Made by a program: the position numbers and the translations under genes. The notes under the pieces are model-generated. The model was given only the letters and a program-made list of their open reading frames with translations. It had not been told where the DNA came from and made no database searches. Positions 14,543 through 24,234 of a stretch of 64,000 bases of DNA are shown in pieces. The stretch is from Myxococcus sp. CA023 (GTDB taxonomy: Bacteria > Myxococcota > Myxococcia > Myxococcales > Myxococcaceae). Location of the stretch: contig NZ_JAAEAH010000001.1 of the NCBI RefSeq assembly GCF_010998615.1, positions 140,929 through 204,928 on the forward strand, given 5' to 3'. Each line of letters opens with the position of its first letter. The stretch's first letter is position 1.

Positions 14543-16930
14543 ATGTCCCAGCTTCTTCAGGACGTTCGATTGTCCCTGCGTCGCATGCGGCGCGAGGCCG
14601 CCTTCACGCTGGTCATCATCACCACGCTCGCGCTGGCCATTGGCGCCACCACCGCCGTCTTCAGCGCGGTGTACCAGGTGCTGCTGCGGCCGTTGCCGTA
14701 CCGGGCGCCGGAACAACTGGTGACGCTGTACCAGTCGACGCCCCAGCGCGAGCGGCTGGGCGTGTCGCTGCAGTCACTCCAGGCCTGGCGCGAGCGTGCG
14801 TTTGCGTTCCAGGGGCTGGAGGGGCTGTCGATCCGCGACATCACCCTGGCGGGTGACGGCGAGCTGGAGCGGGTGCGCGCGGGGCGGGCAACGGCAGGCC
14901 TGTTCTCGCTCCTGGGTGTGCGGCCGTTGCTGGGGCAGGACTTCCGCGCGGATAGGGACGCCAATGGCCTGCTCCTGTCGCATGCGCTGTGGCAGCGGCG
15001 CTTCGGTGGTCGCCCGGACGTGGTGGGACAGACGTTGATGGTGGATGACCAGCTCCACACGGTGGTGGGAGTGTTACCCGCGGGCTTCCGCTTCGCACCG
15101 GACGTGGAGGCGTGGAAGCCGTTGGTCCTGGCCGCGGATGAGTCGGCTGGAGGGGTGTGGCTGCGCGTGGTGGGGCGCCTGCGCGAAGGCGTGTCCGCGG
15201 AGCAGGCACGCACGGAGATGACGGCACTGGGCGCCGCGCTGGTGCGCGAGCCGGGCTTCACGGAGGAGCCCGCTGGGGTGCGGCTGGTGCCATTGCACAC
15301 GCAGGTGGTGGAGGGCTCCCAGGAGCGGCTGTGGCTCCTTGCCGGCGTAGTGGCGTTGGTGCTGCTGGTGGCCTGCGCCAACGTGGCCAACCTGTTGCTG
15401 GCCCGGGCTTCCGCGCGGGAGCGCGAGGTGTCGGTTCGAGCCGCCCTGGGCGCGGGCCGAGGGCGGCTGGTGCGGCAGTTCCTGGTGGAGAGCGGGATGC
15501 TGGCGCTCGTGGGAGGCGCCGCTGGGCTGGTCCTGGCGATGTGGGGCATGGATCTGCTGCGCGCCCTCATGCCGCCTCAGTTCGTGGATGCCGAGGCTCT
15601 CCGCCTGCAGCCGCATGTCCTGGGCATCGCGCTGGTTCTCTCGGTGGTGACCAGCCTGCTCTTCGGCCTGGTCCCCGCGCTGCGGGTGTCGCGCGCGGAC
15701 GCGCGAGGCGCGCTGGGCGGGCTGCGAGGCGGCGCAGGGGCCACGCGGGGCGAAGGCGGGCGCGTGGTGCTGGTGGTCGCGCAGGTGGCCCTGGCACTGA
15801 TTCCGCTGGTGGGTGCGGGCCTGATGCTTCGCACCGTCCATGCCTTGAGCTCGGTGCCGCTGGGCTTCAAGCCCGAGGGCGTCACGGTGGTGGACCTCTC
15901 CCTGCCGTCGGCGAAGTACCGGGATGAGGCCGTCCAACGGGCCCTCTTCTCCAGCGTGTTGGAGCGGGTGCGCGCGCTTCCAGGCGTGACGTCCGCGGGC
16001 ATGTCCAGCACGGTGCCCCTGTGGGGACGCAATGGCCTGGCTCCGGTGCTGCTGCCGGGCGAGCCGGCATCACAGGCGGACTCCCGGGAGTTGGTCCACT
16101 TCCGCACCGCCAGCGACGGTTACTTCAACACCCTGGGCATCCCGCTGAAGGAAGGGCGCACTATCGAAGCCTGGGATGGGCCGGGCACCGCGCCGGTGGT
16201 CGTGGTGAACGAGACGTTCGCCCGGCGCTACTTCCCCGGTCGGAGCGCGGTGGGACAGCGCGTGCAACTGGTGCTCGACGGTGAGGCCTTCCGCGAAATC
16301 GTGGGCGTGGTGGGGGACGTCCAGCACAACAGCCTGGATGCGCCCCCGGCCAGCGAGGCCTTCGTCCCCATGGGACAGCTCTGGGGACTGCACATGCTGC
16401 TCACCGTGCGTGCCGCGCAGGACGCTGTCGCGCTGGCCCCGGTGCTGCGCGAGCAGCTGCGCGCCGTGGCCCCCGAGCTCCCGAGAGCCCCCGTGCGCTC
16501 GCTGGAATCGGTCGTGGACGCCAGCCTGGGCCACACGAAGGTGCTGAGTTCGCTACTGGTGGCCCTGGCGGTGCTGGGGCTGGTGCTCGCGGGCGTGGGG
16601 CTCTACGGCGTGTTGTCCTATTCGGTCAGTCAGCGGACGCGCGAGCTGGGCATCCGTATGGCATTGGGCGCGACCGGGCAACATCTGGTGTGGCGCGTGG
16701 TGGGGCAGGGGCTTCGGATGGCCGTGGCCGGCGTCCTCATGGGGCTTGTCGGCGCCGCCGTGTTCGCGCGCAGCCTGTCCAGTGTCCTGTATGGCGTGAG
16801 CACGTTCGACGTCGTCACCTTCGCGGCCGTGCCCGCGCTGCTCGCCGCAGTGGCGTTGCTGGCCAGTTGGCTGCCCGCGCGCCGCGTCACCCGCGTGCCG
16901 CTGCACGAGGCGCTGCGCTCGGACGACTGA
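14543..16930 (+). CDS. ADOP-type permease (MacB/FtsX fold, no ATPase)
   Basis: This 795-residue inner-membrane protein has two MacB-FtsX units in tandem. The N-terminal DVRLSLRRMRREAAFT is followed by TM1 (about 20-42), a MacB-like periplasmic domain (about 50-260) and three helices (about 270-400, including LLVACANVANLLLARAS); a second periplasmic domain and a final three-helix FtsX block (from about 665, with RTRELGIRMALGAT) follow. This matches the acidobacterial duplicated orphan permease family, which has no ATPase partner nearby; none is seen here. Function is unknown. The ATG at 14543 starts the family's usual N-terminus; a TTG/ATG pair at 14507-14512 would extend it. Confidence 0.8.
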   Translation: MSQLLQDVRLSLRRMRREAAFTLVIITTLALAIGATTAVFSAVYQVLLRPLPYRAPEQLVTLYQSTPQRERLGVSLQSLQAWRERAFAFQGLEGLSIRDITLAGDGELERVRAGRATAGLFSLLGVRPLLGQDFRADRDANGLLLSHALWQRRFGGRPDVVGQTLMVDDQLHTVVGVLPAGFRFAPDVEAWKPLVLAADESAGGVWLRVVGRLREGVSAEQARTEMTALGAALVREPGFTEEPAGVRLVPLHTQVVEGSQERLWLLAGVVALVLLVACANVANLLLARASAREREVSVRAALGAGRGRLVRQFLVESGMLALVGGAAGLVLAMWGMDLLRALMPPQFVDAEALRLQPHVLGIALVLSVVTSLLFGLVPALRVSRADARGALGGLRGGAGATRGEGGRVVLVVAQVALALIPLVGAGLMLRTVHALSSVPLGFKPEGVTVVDLSLPSAKYRDEAVQRALFSSVLERVRALPGVTSAGMSSTVPLWGRNGLAPVLLPGEPASQADSRELVHFRTASDGYFNTLGIPLKEGRTIEAWDGPGTAPVVVVNETFARRYFPGRSAVGQRVQLVLDGEAFREIVGVVGDVQHNSLDAPPASEAFVPMGQLWGLHMLLTVRAAQDAVALAPVLREQLRAVAPELPRAPVRSLESVVDASLGHTKVLSSLLVALAVLGLVLAGVGLYGVLSYSVSQRTRELGIRMALGATGQHLVWRVVGQGLRMAVAGVLMGLVGAAVFARSLSSVLYGVSTFDVVTFAAVPALLAAVALLASWLPARRVTRVPLHEALRSDD

Positions 16931-17020
16931 GGAAGTCTCCGGGACGGTCGATGCACGCTATCGGCGATTCGCGAGCTGGCTTAGGACTCGGGACAACCTG
17001 GCTGGAGGTGCCGCGCGATT

Positions 17021-17599
17021 ATGAAGGTGAGTCCCATCGGAAAGCCCGTGCCGGGAAACCGTGGTGCCCTGGTGGCAGTCTTGCAACGGGACCTGTCGGG
17101 CACCCTCCGGCTGGGGGCCGTCTTCGGTGTCCTCGGGCTGGTGGGGGGCCTGGCTGGCTGGACGTCCATGGAGCAACTGATTGACGCCGGGCGTCGTGAG
17201 TTGGCGTATCGCGTGTTGCTCGTCTTCTTGGGGGTGGCCGGCATCATCGGTGGGCTGCTGTGCTGGTGGCTCGCGCCCCGCAAAACGCGCAGGCTCGTGC
17301 GAAGCGTGGAGTCGGACGAGCGGACCCCGATGCTGATGTCGGTGGAGCGCAAGGTATTCGGGAGTGGAAGCGACGAAGTCGTCCACTTCGTGGCGACGCT
17401 GTACAGCCTGAGCGCCCATCAGCTGGTGTTGAGGGACGTGCGCCTGCGGCACGGGAACAATTGCCTGGAGTATCCCTACGACGAAGGTGTCTCCAAGGTG
17501 CCGGTGGATGTCTATGGAAGGCCTGGCGAAGGGCCGGTGGTCATCGATGCGGGCTGGGGATTCCTGCTCCCCTCCAACCGGACCTATCCGTGGTTCTAG
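17021..17599 (+). CDS. Unrecognised membrane protein with two helices
   Basis: The 192-residue protein has a short cytoplasmic start, a hydrophobic stretch at about 30-47, a second at about 63-83 (VFLGVAGIIGGLLCWWLAP), and a soluble C-terminal half ending in NRTYPWF. The soluble half includes LMSVERKVFGSGSDEVVHFV and LSAHQLVLRDVRLRHG, of no family I know. It starts 90 bases after the first ADOP gene on the same strand, so the two may be co-transcribed. The second ADOP gene converges from 21 bases downstream. Confidence 0.6.
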   Translation: MKVSPIGKPVPGNRGALVAVLQRDLSGTLRLGAVFGVLGLVGGLAGWTSMEQLIDAGRRELAYRVLLVFLGVAGIIGGLLCWWLAPRKTRRLVRSVESDERTPMLMSVERKVFGSGSDEVVHFVATLYSLSAHQLVLRDVRLRHGNNCLEYPYDEGVSKVPVDVYGRPGEGPVVIDAGWGFLLPSNRTYPWF

Positions 17600-17620
17600 T
17601 AGCCCACGGGTCCGCCTGCC

Positions 17621-20101
17621 TCAGTCGTACTTGAGCGCGATGATGGGGTCCACGCGCGAGGCACGCAACGCGGGCACCCAGGTGGCCACCAGTCCCACGC
17701 CCAGCAGCACCAGCGGCGCGGCGACGAAGGACAGCGGGTCCAGGGCGCTGACGCCGTGGACGAAGCCGGACACCACCCGCGTCAGCGCCAGCGCACCCGC
17801 GCACCCCAGCACCACCCCGCCCGCCACCGAGCCCAGGCCCTGTCGGAGCACCAGCCTCACCACCTCGCCCCGCGTAGCGCCGAGCGCCAGTCTCACGCCC
17901 ATCTCCCGCGTCCGCTGGCTCACCAGATAGGACAACACGCCGTAGATGCCCACTGCGGCCAGCGCGAGCGCCAGCGCCGCCATCATCCCCAGCAACATCA
18001 TGTTGAAGCGCTCGGAGCCGAGCGAGCGCGCGACGTGGTTCTCCAGCTTCAGCGTCTCCATCACCGGTTGCTGCGCGTCCACCGCCCACACCTCGCGCTG
18101 GACGGCCGTTACGACGTCTGCGTGGCCGCCCCTGGCGCGCACCAGCAGGTTCTGCGGAATCATCCGCACGATCATCGACGCGACGCCCTGCGACATCTGT
18201 CCCGGCGCCAGGTACAGCACCGGGGGAGGCTCGTCATTCAGGCCGTCCTCGCGCACGTCCTGCACCACGCCCACCACGACGCGGGGCACCACGTCCCGGA
18301 GGGACGGCACCGAATGCGCCACCCGGATGCGCTGGCCGAGGGGGTCCTCGCCCGGCCAGAACCTGCGCGCCGCCGTCTCGTTGATGACCACCACCGGCTC
18401 CGAGCCCGCCACGTCGTTCTCCGCCAGCAGCCGCCCGCGGACGAGGCCGATGCGCATCACACCGAAGTAGTCCGGCGTCACCGGGCGGTACTGCCCCCAG
18501 CCCGCGCCGGGGCCGTTGTCATCCCCCGTGTACTTGCCCTCGATGGAGAACGACATGCTGGGGCCCCTGTCCATGGGCAGCGACGTGGCGAACCCGACCG
18601 CCTCCACGCCAGGCAACGCCCGCACGCGCTCCTCCACCTGCGTCTCGAAGCGCTCCAGTGCCTGCAACGTGCCGTAGCGTCCCTCCGGGAGCGACAGCCG
18701 CAGCACGTGGACGCCGTGCGGGTCGAAGCCCGGCTGTACGCTCTGAAGCGCGGAGAACCCGCGGATGAGCAGCGCCGCGCCCACCAGCAACATCACCGCC
18801 AACGCCACCTGACCCACCACCAGGAACGCGCGCGTGCGCCCACCCCCCGGGCCCAGGGTCGCCCGCTGTCCGCCCTCGCGGAGCGCCATCTGGAGGTCCG
18901 TGCGCGACGCTTGCCACGCGGGCAACAGTCCGAACAACAGGCCCGTGAGAAGCGACGCGGCCAGCGTGAAGCCCAACACCGTGCCATCGATGCCCACCTG
19001 CGCGCCCGCGAGCCCTCCGTCCCCGGGCAGCAGAGCCGAGGTGTCCGGCGCCAGCGATAACAACCCGGGCAACACCGCCACTGCCAACAGCACCCCGAGC
19101 CCTCCGCCGGCCACGGAGAGCAAGAGGCTCTCCGTGAGCATCTGCCGCGCGAGCCGCCCCGGCGCCGCGCCCAACGCCGCGCGCACCACCAGTTCGCGGT
19201 TGCGCGCCGCCGCCCGCGCGAGCTGGAGGTTTGCCAGGTTGACACATGCGATGAGCAACACCAGGCTCACCGCGCCCATCAGCACCCAGAGCGCCAACCG
19301 CGTGTCGCCCGCGAGGAACGCCCGCAGGTCCACCGGGGCGAACTCCTGGCCCTCATCAAGCAGGCCCGGGTTCTCCGCGCGCACGCGTCCCCCTAATGTC
19401 TCCAGCGCCGCCGCCGCGCCGTCGGTCGAGACGCCCGGGCGCAGCCTGCCGGTGACGAAGAGGAAGTGGGAGCTGGTCCGGTCCGTGAGGTCGAGTTGGA
19501 GCGGCGTCCACAGGTGCACGCCCGTGGGGTACGCGAACGACGCGGGCGCCACGCCCACCACCGTATAGGGCTCGTCGTTGAGGACGATGGAGCGGCCCAC
19601 CACGTCCGGCGCGCCGCCGAAGCGCCGCCGCCACAGGCTCTCGCTGAGGACGACCACGCGAGGCCCGCCCACCACATCCTCCTCCGGCAGGAAGCCGCGT
19701 CCTAGCCTCGGCCTCACTCCGAAGGTCTCGAAGAAGCCCTCCGTCACGCGCATGCCCGGCAATCGCTCCGGCATGCCGTCGCCCACGGCGCTAAAGCCCG
19801 AAGGCAGCACCTCGTAGGCCGCGACGCGCGAGAAGGGCGACCCCTCCGCGGACATCCACACGTATCCAGCGATGGACTGCGACGCGGACCGCCCGTGGTC
19901 CTTGGTGACTCGCACCACCTGCATCAACCGGTCTGGCTCCGGGTACGGCAGCGGCCGCAGCAGCACCCCGTTCACCACGCTGAAGATGGCCGTGTTCGCC
20001 CCGATGGCCAGGGCGAGCGTCAGGAGACAGACCAGCGTGAACCCACGACTCTTCAGCAAGAGCCGGAGAGAGAAGCGGACATCCTCGATAAGGGCGGACA
20101 C
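17621..20101 (-). CDS. Second ADOP-type permease
   Basis: This 826-residue protein has the same two-unit MacB/FtsX layout: [18 protein letters not shown] before TM1, a first helix block with [18 protein letters not shown], and a final block with [17 protein letters not shown], ending in [12 protein letters not shown]. It is a paralogue of the permease at 14543-16930, not a tandem duplicate: the strand is opposite and sequence identity looks moderate. I start it at the GTG at 20101, with GAGG eight bases upstream, which matches the family N-terminus; an ATG at 20254 would add 51 residues without a membrane or signal character. No ATPase gene lies nearby. Confidence 0.8.
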   Translation of the reverse strand: MSALIEDVRFSLRLLLKSRGFTLVCLLTLALAIGANTAIFSVVNGVLLRPLPYPEPDRLMQVVRVTKDHGRSASQSIAGYVWMSAEGSPFSRVAAYEVLPSGFSAVGDGMPERLPGMRVTEGFFETFGVRPRLGRGFLPEEDVVGGPRVVVLSESLWRRRFGGAPDVVGRSIVLNDEPYTVVGVAPASFAYPTGVHLWTPLQLDLTDRTSSHFLFVTGRLRPGVSTDGAAAALETLGGRVRAENPGLLDEGQEFAPVDLRAFLAGDTRLALWVLMGAVSLVLLIACVNLANLQLARAAARNRELVVRAALGAAPGRLARQMLTESLLLSVAGGGLGVLLAVAVLPGLLSLAPDTSALLPGDGGLAGAQVGIDGTVLGFTLAASLLTGLLFGLLPAWQASRTDLQMALREGGQRATLGPGGGRTRAFLVVGQVALAVMLLVGAALLIRGFSALQSVQPGFDPHGVHVLRLSLPEGRYGTLQALERFETQVEERVRALPGVEAVGFATSLPMDRGPSMSFSIEGKYTGDDNGPGAGWGQYRPVTPDYFGVMRIGLVRGRLLAENDVAGSEPVVVINETAARRFWPGEDPLGQRIRVAHSVPSLRDVVPRVVVGVVQDVREDGLNDEPPPVLYLAPGQMSQGVASMIVRMIPQNLLVRARGGHADVVTAVQREVWAVDAQQPVMETLKLENHVARSLGSERFNMMLLGMMAALALALAAVGIYGVLSYLVSQRTREMGVRLALGATRGEVVRLVLRQGLGSVAGGVVLGCAGALALTRVVSGFVHGVSALDPLSFVAAPLVLLGVGLVATWVPALRASRVDPIIALKYD

Positions 20102-20383
20102 GGGGGGACCTCGGGGGCGTGTGTTCGCCCTACGGCGCACGATGAGGGCCATTGCACTGGCGGACGCGGAGCCGGTCGTCGGAACGCCGCTGTTCTGCTT
20201 CGGGTACCCCACGCAGCTCCCGTTCAAGTACAGCACCGGGTGGAGCAGCGACATCTCCGACTCAGGGTACTTCCGGGGGCATGGTGGACAAGCGCCTCCC
20301 GCGCAAGGGGTAGCGGCCGGAAGGGCCGTCGCAACACGTCACAGGCAGGACCTCTCAGGTTTCATCAGTGCTGAAATGAAACG

Positions 20384-20414
20384 GGGCCCGACGCGAATGC
20401 ACCGCGTCGGGCCC
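20384..20414 (-). terminator. Hairpin terminator of the DUF4082 gene
   Basis: A perfect 12-bp stem (GGGCCCGACGCG at 20384-20395, CGCGTCGGGCCC at 20403-20414) with a 7-base loop lies 34 bases past the stop of the DUF4082 gene. On the minus strand it is followed by CCGTTTCATTTC, a T-rich but not pure T tract. The rest of the 346-base gap 20102-20447 shows no other gene or element. Confidence 0.65.
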
Positions 20415-20447
20415 GGAGGATGATGCGTCTTGGGAGGCGCGAGAGAC

Positions 20448-23400
20448 TCAGTTGTAGGTGGCCGTGTAGGTACCGGCCAGGGCGCCGTCGATGAAGGCGA
20501 AGTCCACGCCCTTGATGGTGCGCGTCACCGTCGTCACGGCGGAGCCCGCGCGGGTGACGGACAGCAGCGTGCGGCCCGTCGTGGTGCGGGTGGGCACCAT
20601 GAGGGACAGGTTGCGCGCGGGGCTCGTGAGGTTGAAGGTGAGCACCGTGCCGGTGAAGGCCACGGTGGACACCTGGGTGGCCTCGCGGGCATCGAGCCAC
20701 TCCAGCAGCTGCTTCGCGGTGATGACCGGCACGCCGTCACGCTGGGCGGACGCGATGATGGCGGCCGAACCGGAGGATCCGGCCGACGGCTGCGAGTCGA
20801 CGTGCATGTTGGCGTTGAAGGCGCCGTAGTAGCCCTTGGGGCCCAGCGCGTTGTCCAGCAGCGTGTCGATGTGCAGTGGGTAGGACTGGCCGGACTCGTC
20901 CGTCATCTGCGTGGCGAGCTGGTAGACGTCCAGCGGAGTGCCGTCCAGGTCCGCGAAGCGCATGGCCAGGCCGGAGCCGGTGAACATGCCCGGGCGGTCC
21001 TGCACCCAGTAGTCGGGCCAGTAGTAGTAGTTGGTGTCCAGGCGGATGCCGTGCCGGCGCGACACCTTGGGCTGGGTGGACCAGTCACTGAACGCGATGC
21101 AGTGCGTGCGGTTGGTGACGGGCGCGGGGACGGAGGGGAAGGCGGACGCGAAGCTGGCGAGCTGCGGGGTGAAGAAGTTCGGGTCCAGCGTGTTGGCCGT
21201 GTAGTCCGCGCAGCCGGTGTTGATGTGCAGGGCGTACTCGAAGCCCTGGGCCACGTAGGTGTTGGCCTGGGTGGCGCTCAATCCGCCCACGTAGTCATAG
21301 ATGGTGCCTCGGATGCACTCCCAGTCGTCCACGCTGCACCCGGTGGTGCTGTCCGCGAGGTACTGGTTCCAGCGCTGGGTGGTGGCGCCACCCGGGTGTC
21401 CGTCGCCCGTCATCACCACGACGGCCTTCTTGGCGCTGGGGAAGTACCAGAGGCGCGGCAGCGGCGTGGTGCTCGTCTGGTGCAGCACGTTGGCGAGCAG
21501 GCGCTGCTGCTCGTCCGCCTGGGGAATCTGGACCTTGGCCAGGTTCACCCAGTCCGGCTGCGGGTCGAAGGACGCGTTCCCGTAGAACATATCGCTGGCG
21601 CGCGCGCCCGGGCCAATGGAGGAGCCGTCCCGGTTCTGTCCTTGCCAGGCCGGGTTGCCCTGCCGCGTGTAGATGACGGACTTCGCCAGGTCATACATGA
21701 AGGCGGTGGCGGTGCCGCTGCCCACGGTGCGCTGGCTGACTGCGGTGAACGTCGTCGCGGTGGTGGCATCCGAGTAGAGCGTGGCGACGGTGCGCGTGCC
21801 GGTGACGACGGTGCGCTTGTCCGCGAGGCCGTGGTACTGCATCGTCTCCGCGGTGATGCCCGTGCCTGGGGCCTGGGTGTCGTTGACCAGGATGTAGCCA
21901 TTGGCTTGCGTGCCCTGAGAGGCATTGAGTCCGAGCAGCGACTGGAGGTTCGCCGCGGGCCGCAGGGCGATGAGGCTGCCACCGGCGGTGACCCAGTCGG
22001 TGATGAGCGTCACCTGGGCCGCGCTCAGCGTCTGCTCGCCGAGCACCAGCACCTTGTAGTCATCGAGGGAGACGGAGACACCCAGGTTGCCGGCATCGGT
22101 GGTGGCGAAGGCGGCGATGCCCTCGGCCTCCAGGATTTCGCGCAGGTAGTCGGTGAAAGGGTTGCCGGGAGCGGTGGCCACCAGCACGGGGCCCGCGCCG
22201 TGGACGCCCGGACGGGGCGGCGGTCCGTAGGTTTCGAAGACGACGTCCACCCAGTAGTTGGCGTTCTGGTGGCTGCCGTTGGGGAACGTGGACGTGGAGG
22301 CATAGGCGAAGACGCCGTTGCCGCCCGAGGTGGTGGCGCCGGGCAGGGCGTGCAGCGGAGGGGCGTCCACTCCGGTGGCCAGGCCGTTGCTGTCGAACGA
22401 GTAGCCGCCGAGCGGCGCGAAATACGACGCCACGTAGGTGGTGCCGGCGGTGATGGCGACGGGGGAGGAGAACGTCACCTCCTGCCAGCCGATGGCCGTC
22501 TCGTTGGTGAAGGTGGCGGAGGCGAGCGGCTGGCCCGTGGCGCTCCACAGATTGCCCACGTGGGTGCCGTTGTTGCCACTGCCCTTGTAGAAGCGCACGC
22601 CCGTCACCTGTCCGTCCACGTCCGCGCGGAACTTCACGCCCACTTCGATGGCGGCGGTGTCAGGGGTGGTGGCGGTGCCGGGCGTGGCGGTGGGGGCGAA
22701 GATGCGGAAGGTGTTGTCCGGGGGCTGCGTCGGGGGCGGTGCGCCGGTGGCCTGGAAGACGACGTCCACCCAGTAATTGGAGTTGCCGAAGCTGTTGATG
22801 GGAAAGGAGCCCGCGGCGCCGTAGGTGAAGACGCCGTTGCCGCCGCTGGTGCTGCCGGGCAGCGCGAAGAGGGGCGGGGTGTCCTGGCCGCTGGCGAGGC
22901 CACCGTTGTCGAAGGCGTACGAGCCGACGGGGGCGTGGTACGAGGCGACGTAGGTGGTGTTGGCGGCGATGGCGACAGGGGTGGAGAACGTCACCTCCTG
23001 CCAGCCGGTGGCCGTCTCGGAGGTGAAGGTGGCGAAGGCGAGGCGCTGCCCGTTGGCGCTCCAGAGGCTTCCCACGTGGGTGCCGGTGTTGGCGGCGCCC
23101 TTGTAGAAGCGCACGCCCAGAACGTTGCCGCTCACGTTCGTCTTGAACTTCACGCCCAGCTCCACGGGGGCGGAGTCATTGGTGACGGAGGCGACGGCGG
23201 GCGTGGCGGTGACAGGCCACAGGGTGACGGGCTCAGCCGGGCGGAAGACGACGTCCACCCAGTAGTTGGAGTCGCCGAAGCTGGTGCTGGGGAAGGAGCC
23301 CGCGGCGCCGTAGGTGAATACGCCGTTGCCGCCGCTGGTGGCGCCCGCGAGCGCGTGGAGGGGCGGGGCGTCCACGGTCGAGGCCAGTCCCGCGCTGGTG

Positions 23401-23834
23401 AAGCCGTAGGCGCCGCCAGGCGCGTGGTACGAGGCGACGTACGTGGTGTTTGCATTGATGCGCACGGGCGTGGAGAACATCACCTCCTGCCAGCCGGTGG
23501 CCGTCTCGGAGGTGAAGGTGGCGAAGGCGAGGCGCGCGCCAGCGGCGCTCCAGAGACTTCCCACGTGTGTGCCGGTGTTGGCGGGGCCCTTGTAGAAGCG
23601 GATGCCGAGGATGTCTCCCTCGATGTCGGACTGGAACTTCACGCCCAACTCCACCGGGGCGAAGTCATTGGTGACAGAGGGGACGGCCGGGGTGGAGGTG
23701 GGGGCGAACAGCGTGTACGTCGGCTGGGCGCGCGCGGCGGTGGGCAGCGCGAGCAGGACGGCCGCGAGCAGCGCCAGCGCGTGGGCGCGTGGCTGCCTCG
23801 CGACCCAGTTGGGCCGTGGCTTCGAGGGTGTCAT
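20448..23834 (-). CDS. Exported protein with three DUF4082 repeats and a large catalytic-like C-terminal half
   Basis: The 1128-residue protein starts with a signal peptide (ALALLAAVLLALPTAARAQ). Three DUF4082 domains of about 150 residues follow (about 40-500), each with the order ELGVKF, GIRFYKG or equivalent, TYVASYHAP or equivalent, GGNGVF, NYWVDVVF. DUF4082 is a beta-sandwich domain often attached to surface or carbohydrate-active proteins. Residues about 510-640 look like a flavodoxin/ThuA-like fold (VLVATAPGNPFTDYLREILE). The remaining part has KKAVVVMTGDGHPGG, YALHINTGCADY and DTNYYYWPDYW, which recall polysaccharide deacetylase-type sites, ending in beta-rich LMVPTRTTTGRTL. AAGGAAAAG precedes the ATG. 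The DNA of the three repeats is also similar. Confidence 0.75.
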   Translation of the reverse strand: MTPSKPRPNWVARQPRAHALALLAAVLLALPTAARAQPTYTLFAPTSTPAVPSVTNDFAPVELGVKFQSDIEGDILGIRFYKGPANTGTHVGSLWSAAGARLAFATFTSETATGWQEVMFSTPVRINANTTYVASYHAPGGAYGFTSAGLASTVDAPPLHALAGATSGGNGVFTYGAAGSFPSTSFGDSNYWVDVVFRPAEPVTLWPVTATPAVASVTNDSAPVELGVKFKTNVSGNVLGVRFYKGAANTGTHVGSLWSANGQRLAFATFTSETATGWQEVTFSTPVAIAANTTYVASYHAPVGSYAFDNGGLASGQDTPPLFALPGSTSGGNGVFTYGAAGSFPINSFGNSNYWVDVVFQATGAPPPTQPPDNTFRIFAPTATPGTATTPDTAAIEVGVKFRADVDGQVTGVRFYKGSGNNGTHVGNLWSATGQPLASATFTNETAIGWQEVTFSSPVAITAGTTYVASYFAPLGGYSFDSNGLATGVDAPPLHALPGATTSGGNGVFAYASTSTFPNGSHQNANYWVDVVFETYGPPPRPGVHGAGPVLVATAPGNPFTDYLREILEAEGIAAFATTDAGNLGVSVSLDDYKVLVLGEQTLSAAQVTLITDWVTAGGSLIALRPAANLQSLLGLNASQGTQANGYILVNDTQAPGTGITAETMQYHGLADKRTVVTGTRTVATLYSDATTATTFTAVSQRTVGSGTATAFMYDLAKSVIYTRQGNPAWQGQNRDGSSIGPGARASDMFYGNASFDPQPDWVNLAKVQIPQADEQQRLLANVLHQTSTTPLPRLWYFPSAKKAVVVMTGDGHPGGATTQRWNQYLADSTTGCSVDDWECIRGTIYDYVGGLSATQANTYVAQGFEYALHINTGCADYTANTLDPNFFTPQLASFASAFPSVPAPVTNRTHCIAFSDWSTQPKVSRRHGIRLDTNYYYWPDYWVQDRPGMFTGSGLAMRFADLDGTPLDVYQLATQMTDESGQSYPLHIDTLLDNALGPKGYYGAFNANMHVDSQPSAGSSGSAAIIASAQRDGVPVITAKQLLEWLDAREATQVSTVAFTGTVLTFNLTSPARNLSLMVPTRTTTGRTLLSVTRAGSAVTTVTRTIKGVDFAFIDGALAGTYTATYN

Positions 23835-24009
23835 TCGGACTTTTCCTTGGGGGGATGGCACGACGAGACAGAGCAGCGGCGGCATCTTGCTGTCTGTCCC
23901 TGACGTGGACAATGACGCGAGACGTATGTCCGCGAGTCATTGCCGCATGCCGCGATTTTTGGCTTCCAGGCGGTCGGACTGTTCCTGGTGTCCGTTGTCC
24001 TCGGCCGTG

Positions 24010-24156
24010 ATGGGGACCGCGGAGGTTGACCCCAAGGATGCGCGCATCGCGGAATTGGAAGCGCAGGTGGCCGTGCGCGCCTCGCTCACTCGCATTGACG
24101 CACTGCCCAGATGTGGCTTTGACGCACCCATGACGCAGCGACCGAGTTTTGGGTAG
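24010..24156 (+). pseudogene. Possible IS66-type transposase N-terminal remnant
   Basis: The short frame begins MGTAEVDPKDARIAELEAQV, which resembles the coiled-coil N-terminus of IS66-family transposases, then loses the pattern and stops at 24156. No inverted repeat or further transposase sequence is seen. The match is short and may be chance. The rest of the 400-base gap between 23835 and 24234 contains only the GntR operator and promoter region. Confidence 0.25.
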
Positions 24157-24206
24157 GCACAGGCCTCCGAGCGTCGCGCTCCGCCGCCGGCGATGCATTT
24201 GACCTG

Positions 24207-24221
24207 ACTTGGTAACCAAGT
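24207..24221 (+). promoter_or_regulatory. Operator of the GntR regulator, copy 1
   Basis: ACTTGGTAACCAAGT is a perfect 7-1-7 palindrome with the TGGT..ACCA half sites typical of GntR/FadR-family regulators. It ends 13 bases before the GTG start of the regulator gene. A second copy of 14 bases lies before the amine oxidase gene. Autoregulation is inferred. Confidence 0.8.
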
Positions 24222-24234
24222 TTAGAGTGCACCT

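Noticed and set aside
20430..23903. 1157-codon plus-strand frame opposite the DUF4082 gene
   Set aside because: Repetitive Gly/Arg/Val-rich shadow of the three DUF4082 repeats; the minus strand has a signal peptide, domains and a terminator.
24012..24234. Intact insertion sequence before the GntR gene
   Set aside because: Only a short IS66-like start is seen, with no inverted ends, no second gene and no catalytic region.
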